Position numbers and translations under genes: made by a program. A DNA stretch of 8,684 nucleotides from a bacterium (lineage in GTDB: Bacteria > Fidelibacterota > Marinisomatia > Marinisomatales > JAHJCW01): NCBI GenBank assembly GCA_030621275.1, contig JAUXHY010000032.1:1-8684 (forward strand), written 5' to 3'. The notes beneath the pieces were generated by a model, which saw nothing but the letters and a program-made list of their open reading frames with translations, ran no database searches and had not been told where the DNA came from. Below, piece by piece: positions 7,104 through 8,684 of the stretch (the first letter of the stretch is position 1; every line of letters begins with the position of its first letter).

Positions 7104-8357
7104 TTATTTTTGTTTATTTTTATTATAAAACGTTAAAAACCCCTCCAAAGTCTTCGGCTGAGCTTTAGGAATTTCAATCTTTTCTTGAGCTGCAGGAACA
7201 TCTTTCAATCCGGTACCGGACGCAAGAATTACGATTGAGTCACCGGCGTGAATTGTTCCGCGTTTCATGGCTTTTAGGAATCCAGCAAATGCTGCTGCTG
7301 CTGCAGGTTCAGTAAAAACGCCGGTATTACGCGCTAGACGGTGTTGTGCTACTAATATTTCATCATCAGAAACAGTAATACCAAATCCTTTGGTTTTTTG
7401 CACCGCTTGGATGGCTTTTTCGCCGTCACGCGGAAGATCAACTGATATACTGTCAGCAATTGTTTTGGATTGGACAGGAACCATCGGTTTACCGGAATTT
7501 AAAGCATTTACAATTGCTGGAGAACCCTCTGCTTGAACCGCAATCAATTGCGGTAATTTAGAAATCCAACCTAATCTTACGAGATCAAGGAACGCCTTGT
7601 AAATACCGGCGATAATGCAGCCATCGCCCGTAGGGACGAAAATTTTATTTGGTACTTGCCAATTTAACTGTTCAGCGATTTCTAAGCCGACTGTCTTTTT
7701 CCCCTCTGCTAGAACGGGATTGATGCCGGTACTGCGCGAATACCAACCGTTAGCCTCGGCAACGAGTATAGAAAGATCGAATGCATCATCATATGTGCCA
7801 TCGACCATATATAATATTGCGCCATACTGCAGGATTTGCGTGAGCTTGGCAGGCGGGGCAGAGGCAGGTGCCAAAATAACAGCTTTTTTTTCATAATATG
7901 CCGCTAAGGCGGCTAATGATGCCGCCGCGTTTCCAGTGGATGCAGCTACAATAGTATTTTTACCAAGTTCATCGGCGTGGCGGATACCGACTTCCGTAGC
8001 ACGATCTTTAAGAGAACCGGACGGATTACGAGTATCATCTTTGATATATAAATTGATTTTACCGATATCGGTTAGCAAGTTGGGAAATGATATTAACGGT
8101 GTACCGCCGCTTCTCATTGATAGATTCTCTGGTGGATTTTCAACCGGTAAAAGCGGATGATAACGCCATAATGATTGATAAGGAAACTGTTTAAGATCAT
8201 CCACCGACCAAATCTCTTTAATTAACTCGTAATTGTATTGAACATCTAGATTACTTTTGCATTTTGGACATTGATAAATGAATGGCTCAAAGGGATATTC
8301 CTCGCCACATCCTACGCACTTGTATCCTAATATTCTTTTAGTATTTTCTTTATTCAT
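7104..8357 (-). CDS. Threonine synthase-like PLP enzyme (fold type II) with N-terminal zinc ribbon
   Basis: A 417-residue cytoplasmic pyridoxal-phosphate enzyme. An N-terminal zinc ribbon (C14-x2-C17, C30-x2-C33) is followed by the fold-type-II catalytic domain: SGSLKDR with the PLP lysine K117, the STGN loop (140-143) for the substrate carboxylate, INPVLAEGKKTVGLEI (212-227), a PLP-phosphate loop PTGDGCIIAG (242-251), and ASGTGLKD near the C-terminus. This architecture is that of threonine synthase. Yet the phosphate loop differs from the usual GNAGN and the segment TIADSISVDLPRDG differs from the usual TAIRIGNP-type region, so the substrate may not be phosphohomoserine. It has no homoserine-pathway neighbours; instead it leads a molybdenum-hydroxylase operon, two bases before the [2Fe-2S] gene. 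In E. coli's corresponding region another fold-II enzyme, YgeX (diaminopropionate ammonia-lyase), is present, so a lyase or dehydratase acting on a ring-breakdown product is plausible. Confidence 0.85.
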   Translation of the reverse strand: MNKENTKRILGYKCVGCGEEYPFEPFIYQCPKCKSNLDVQYNYELIKEIWSVDDLKQFPYQSLWRYHPLLPVENPPENLSMRSGGTPLISFPNLLTDIGKINLYIKDDTRNPSGSLKDRATEVGIRHADELGKNTIVAASTGNAAASLAALAAYYEKKAVILAPASAPPAKLTQILQYGAILYMVDGTYDDAFDLSILVAEANGWYSRSTGINPVLAEGKKTVGLEIAEQLNWQVPNKIFVPTGDGCIIAGIYKAFLDLVRLGWISKLPQLIAVQAEGSPAIVNALNSGKPMVPVQSKTIADSISVDLPRDGEKAIQAVQKTKGFGITVSDDEILVAQHRLARNTGVFTEPAAAAAFAGFLKAMKRGTIHAGDSIVILASGTGLKDVPAAQEKIEIPKAQPKTLEGFLTFYNKNKQK

Positions 8358-8450
8358 AATTTTTTGCCACTAATTCACTAAAATAATAATAATTCCTATC
8401 CTAAGAGGGATCTGATGAAGTTATGGTATGTGTACAAAATTCAATCATTC
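8358..8450. other. Non-coding gap before the operon
   Basis: These 93 bases separate the DUF3795-like gene from the PLP-enzyme gene and are the only clear intergenic space in the window, so any promoter of the operon within the window should be here. I see no convincing -35/-10 pair. There is a direct repeat CACTAA at 8368-8373 and 8376-8381 (8-base spacing), next to an AT-rich run at 8380-8393, about 10-25 bases before the start codon on the minus strand; this could be an operator or chance. The right part of the gap belongs to an inverted repeat. Confidence 0.5.
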
Positions 8451-8468
8451 TCATTTTGTAGCATACCA
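8424..8468. terminator. Imperfect inverted repeat at the end of the DUF3795-like gene, possible terminator
   Basis: Arms 8424-8440 and 8453-8468 pair as TGGTATG/CATACCA (7 bp) and TACAAAAT/ATTTTGTA (8 bp) around a small 2x1 internal loop, with a 12-base terminal loop. One arm contains the last codons of the DUF3795-like gene. On the minus strand no T-run follows the stem, so it is not a textbook intrinsic terminator; it could still end or stabilise the upstream transcript. Confidence 0.4.
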
Positions 8469-8684
8469 GTATTTCTTTCCTATAATAAATTCATCAACCC
8501 CTTTCTTTTTTATTATTTTCAAGTTTTTAATATGTGCTTTTCCGTGATTCACTTCCAAAAACTTAAGTTTATCACAAGTCTCAAATTCATCGCATTCCCA
8601 ACAGCCAATAATTTGTTTCTTTTGAACGCATCTTTTAATCTTACAACTTGGATTTCCACCACCATTTCTGCAACTTTTTCCGCA
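8451..8684 (-). CDS. DUF3795-like cysteine-rich protein, C-terminal part (cut by right edge)
   Basis: An open frame enters from the right edge and ends at TGA (8453-8451), giving 77 residues with no in-frame ATG, so the start lies outside. Cysteines occur as CGKSCRNGGGNPSC (1-14), then C19, C28, C31 and C37 (CWECDEFETC), followed by a basic helix (IKNLKIIKKKGVDEF). This CG-x-C ... C-x3-4-C ... C-x2-C-x5-C pattern followed by a 'nLkrIkk-Gv-ef' helix is that of DUF3795 proteins, small presumed zinc- or metal-binding proteins of unknown function found in many anaerobic bacteria and archaea. It runs in the same direction as the operon but is separated by a 93-bp gap and an inverted repeat, so it is probably an independent unit. 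The ligand type cannot be read from sequence. Confidence 0.75.
   Translation of the reverse strand, partial: CGKSCRNGGGNPSCKIKRCVQKKQIIGCWECDEFETCDKLKFLEVNHGKAHIKNLKIIKKKGVDEFIIGKKYWYATK

Noticed and set aside
7104..8357. Calling the PLP gene thrC and the cluster a threonine biosynthesis region
   Set aside because: The fold matches, but active-site loop differences and the molybdenum-hydroxylase context make the substrate uncertain.
8358..8450. Sigma-70-like promoter for the operon
   Set aside because: TATTAT- and TAGGAT-like hexamers exist, but none has an acceptable -35 partner at 16-18 bases.
1..8684. CRISPR array, tRNA, rRNA, riboswitch or insertion sequence
   Set aside because: No regularly spaced repeats, cloverleaf, transposase motifs or long structured leader were seen; nearly all bases are in recognised genes.

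Overview
This AT-rich window (roughly 35% GC by eye) carries a compact, single-direction gene cluster, all on the minus strand, so it reads from right to left. The codon use, the low GC, the mostly weak Shine-Dalgarno signals and a periodic 'TKTQRHEE'-type junction repeat would fit an anaerobic or facultative bacterium of the Bacteroidota/FCB kind. That placement is only an inference; there is no rRNA or other marker gene here.

Layout in transcription order: (1) the 3' end of a cysteine-rich DUF3795-like protein (8684-8451, cut by the right edge), ending inside an imperfect inverted repeat; (2) about 90 bp of non-coding DNA; (3) a threonine-synthase-like PLP enzyme with an N-terminal zinc ribbon; (4) a [2Fe-2S] subunit and (5) an FAD subunit of a xanthine-dehydrogenase-type molybdenum hydroxylase; (6) a 1094-residue YgfK-type iron-sulfur flavoprotein; (7) an amidohydrolase whose sequence resembles 8-oxoguanine deaminase; (8) a second, YgfM-type FAD subunit; (9) the N-terminus of a second [2Fe-2S] protein, probably the XdhD-type molybdenum hydroxylase, running off the left edge. 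Genes 3 to 9 overlap by a few bases or are separated by no more than 5 bp, so they almost certainly form one translationally coupled operon.

The order ygfK - amidohydrolase - ygfM - xdhD matches the E. coli ygfK-ssnA-ygfM-xdhD locus, which is linked to selenium-dependent molybdenum hydroxylases and to anaerobic purine/urate use. Here, however, the SsnA position holds a protein that looks like 8-oxoguanine deaminase (8-oxoguanine to urate). This ties the cluster more directly to oxidised purines. A coherent but unproven reading is: a purine is deaminated by the amidohydrolase, oxidised or reduced at carbon by the molybdenum hydroxylase(s) with their [2Fe-2S] and FAD subunits, and YgfK, which has a dihydroorotate-dehydrogenase-like barrel joined to a GltD-like NAD(P)H/FAD module and ferredoxin clusters, moves electrons to or from NAD(P)H or itself reduces a ring intermediate. 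The PLP enzyme could act on an amino acid released from ring breakdown, where E. coli uses the fold-type-II enzyme YgeX.

The most notable points are the 8-oxoguanine-deaminase-like protein in the SsnA slot, a second [2Fe-2S]/FAD subunit pair with no molybdenum subunit beside it, the threonine-synthase-like enzyme that leads the operon, and two copies of a coding junction repeat that add tails to two different [2Fe-2S] proteins.
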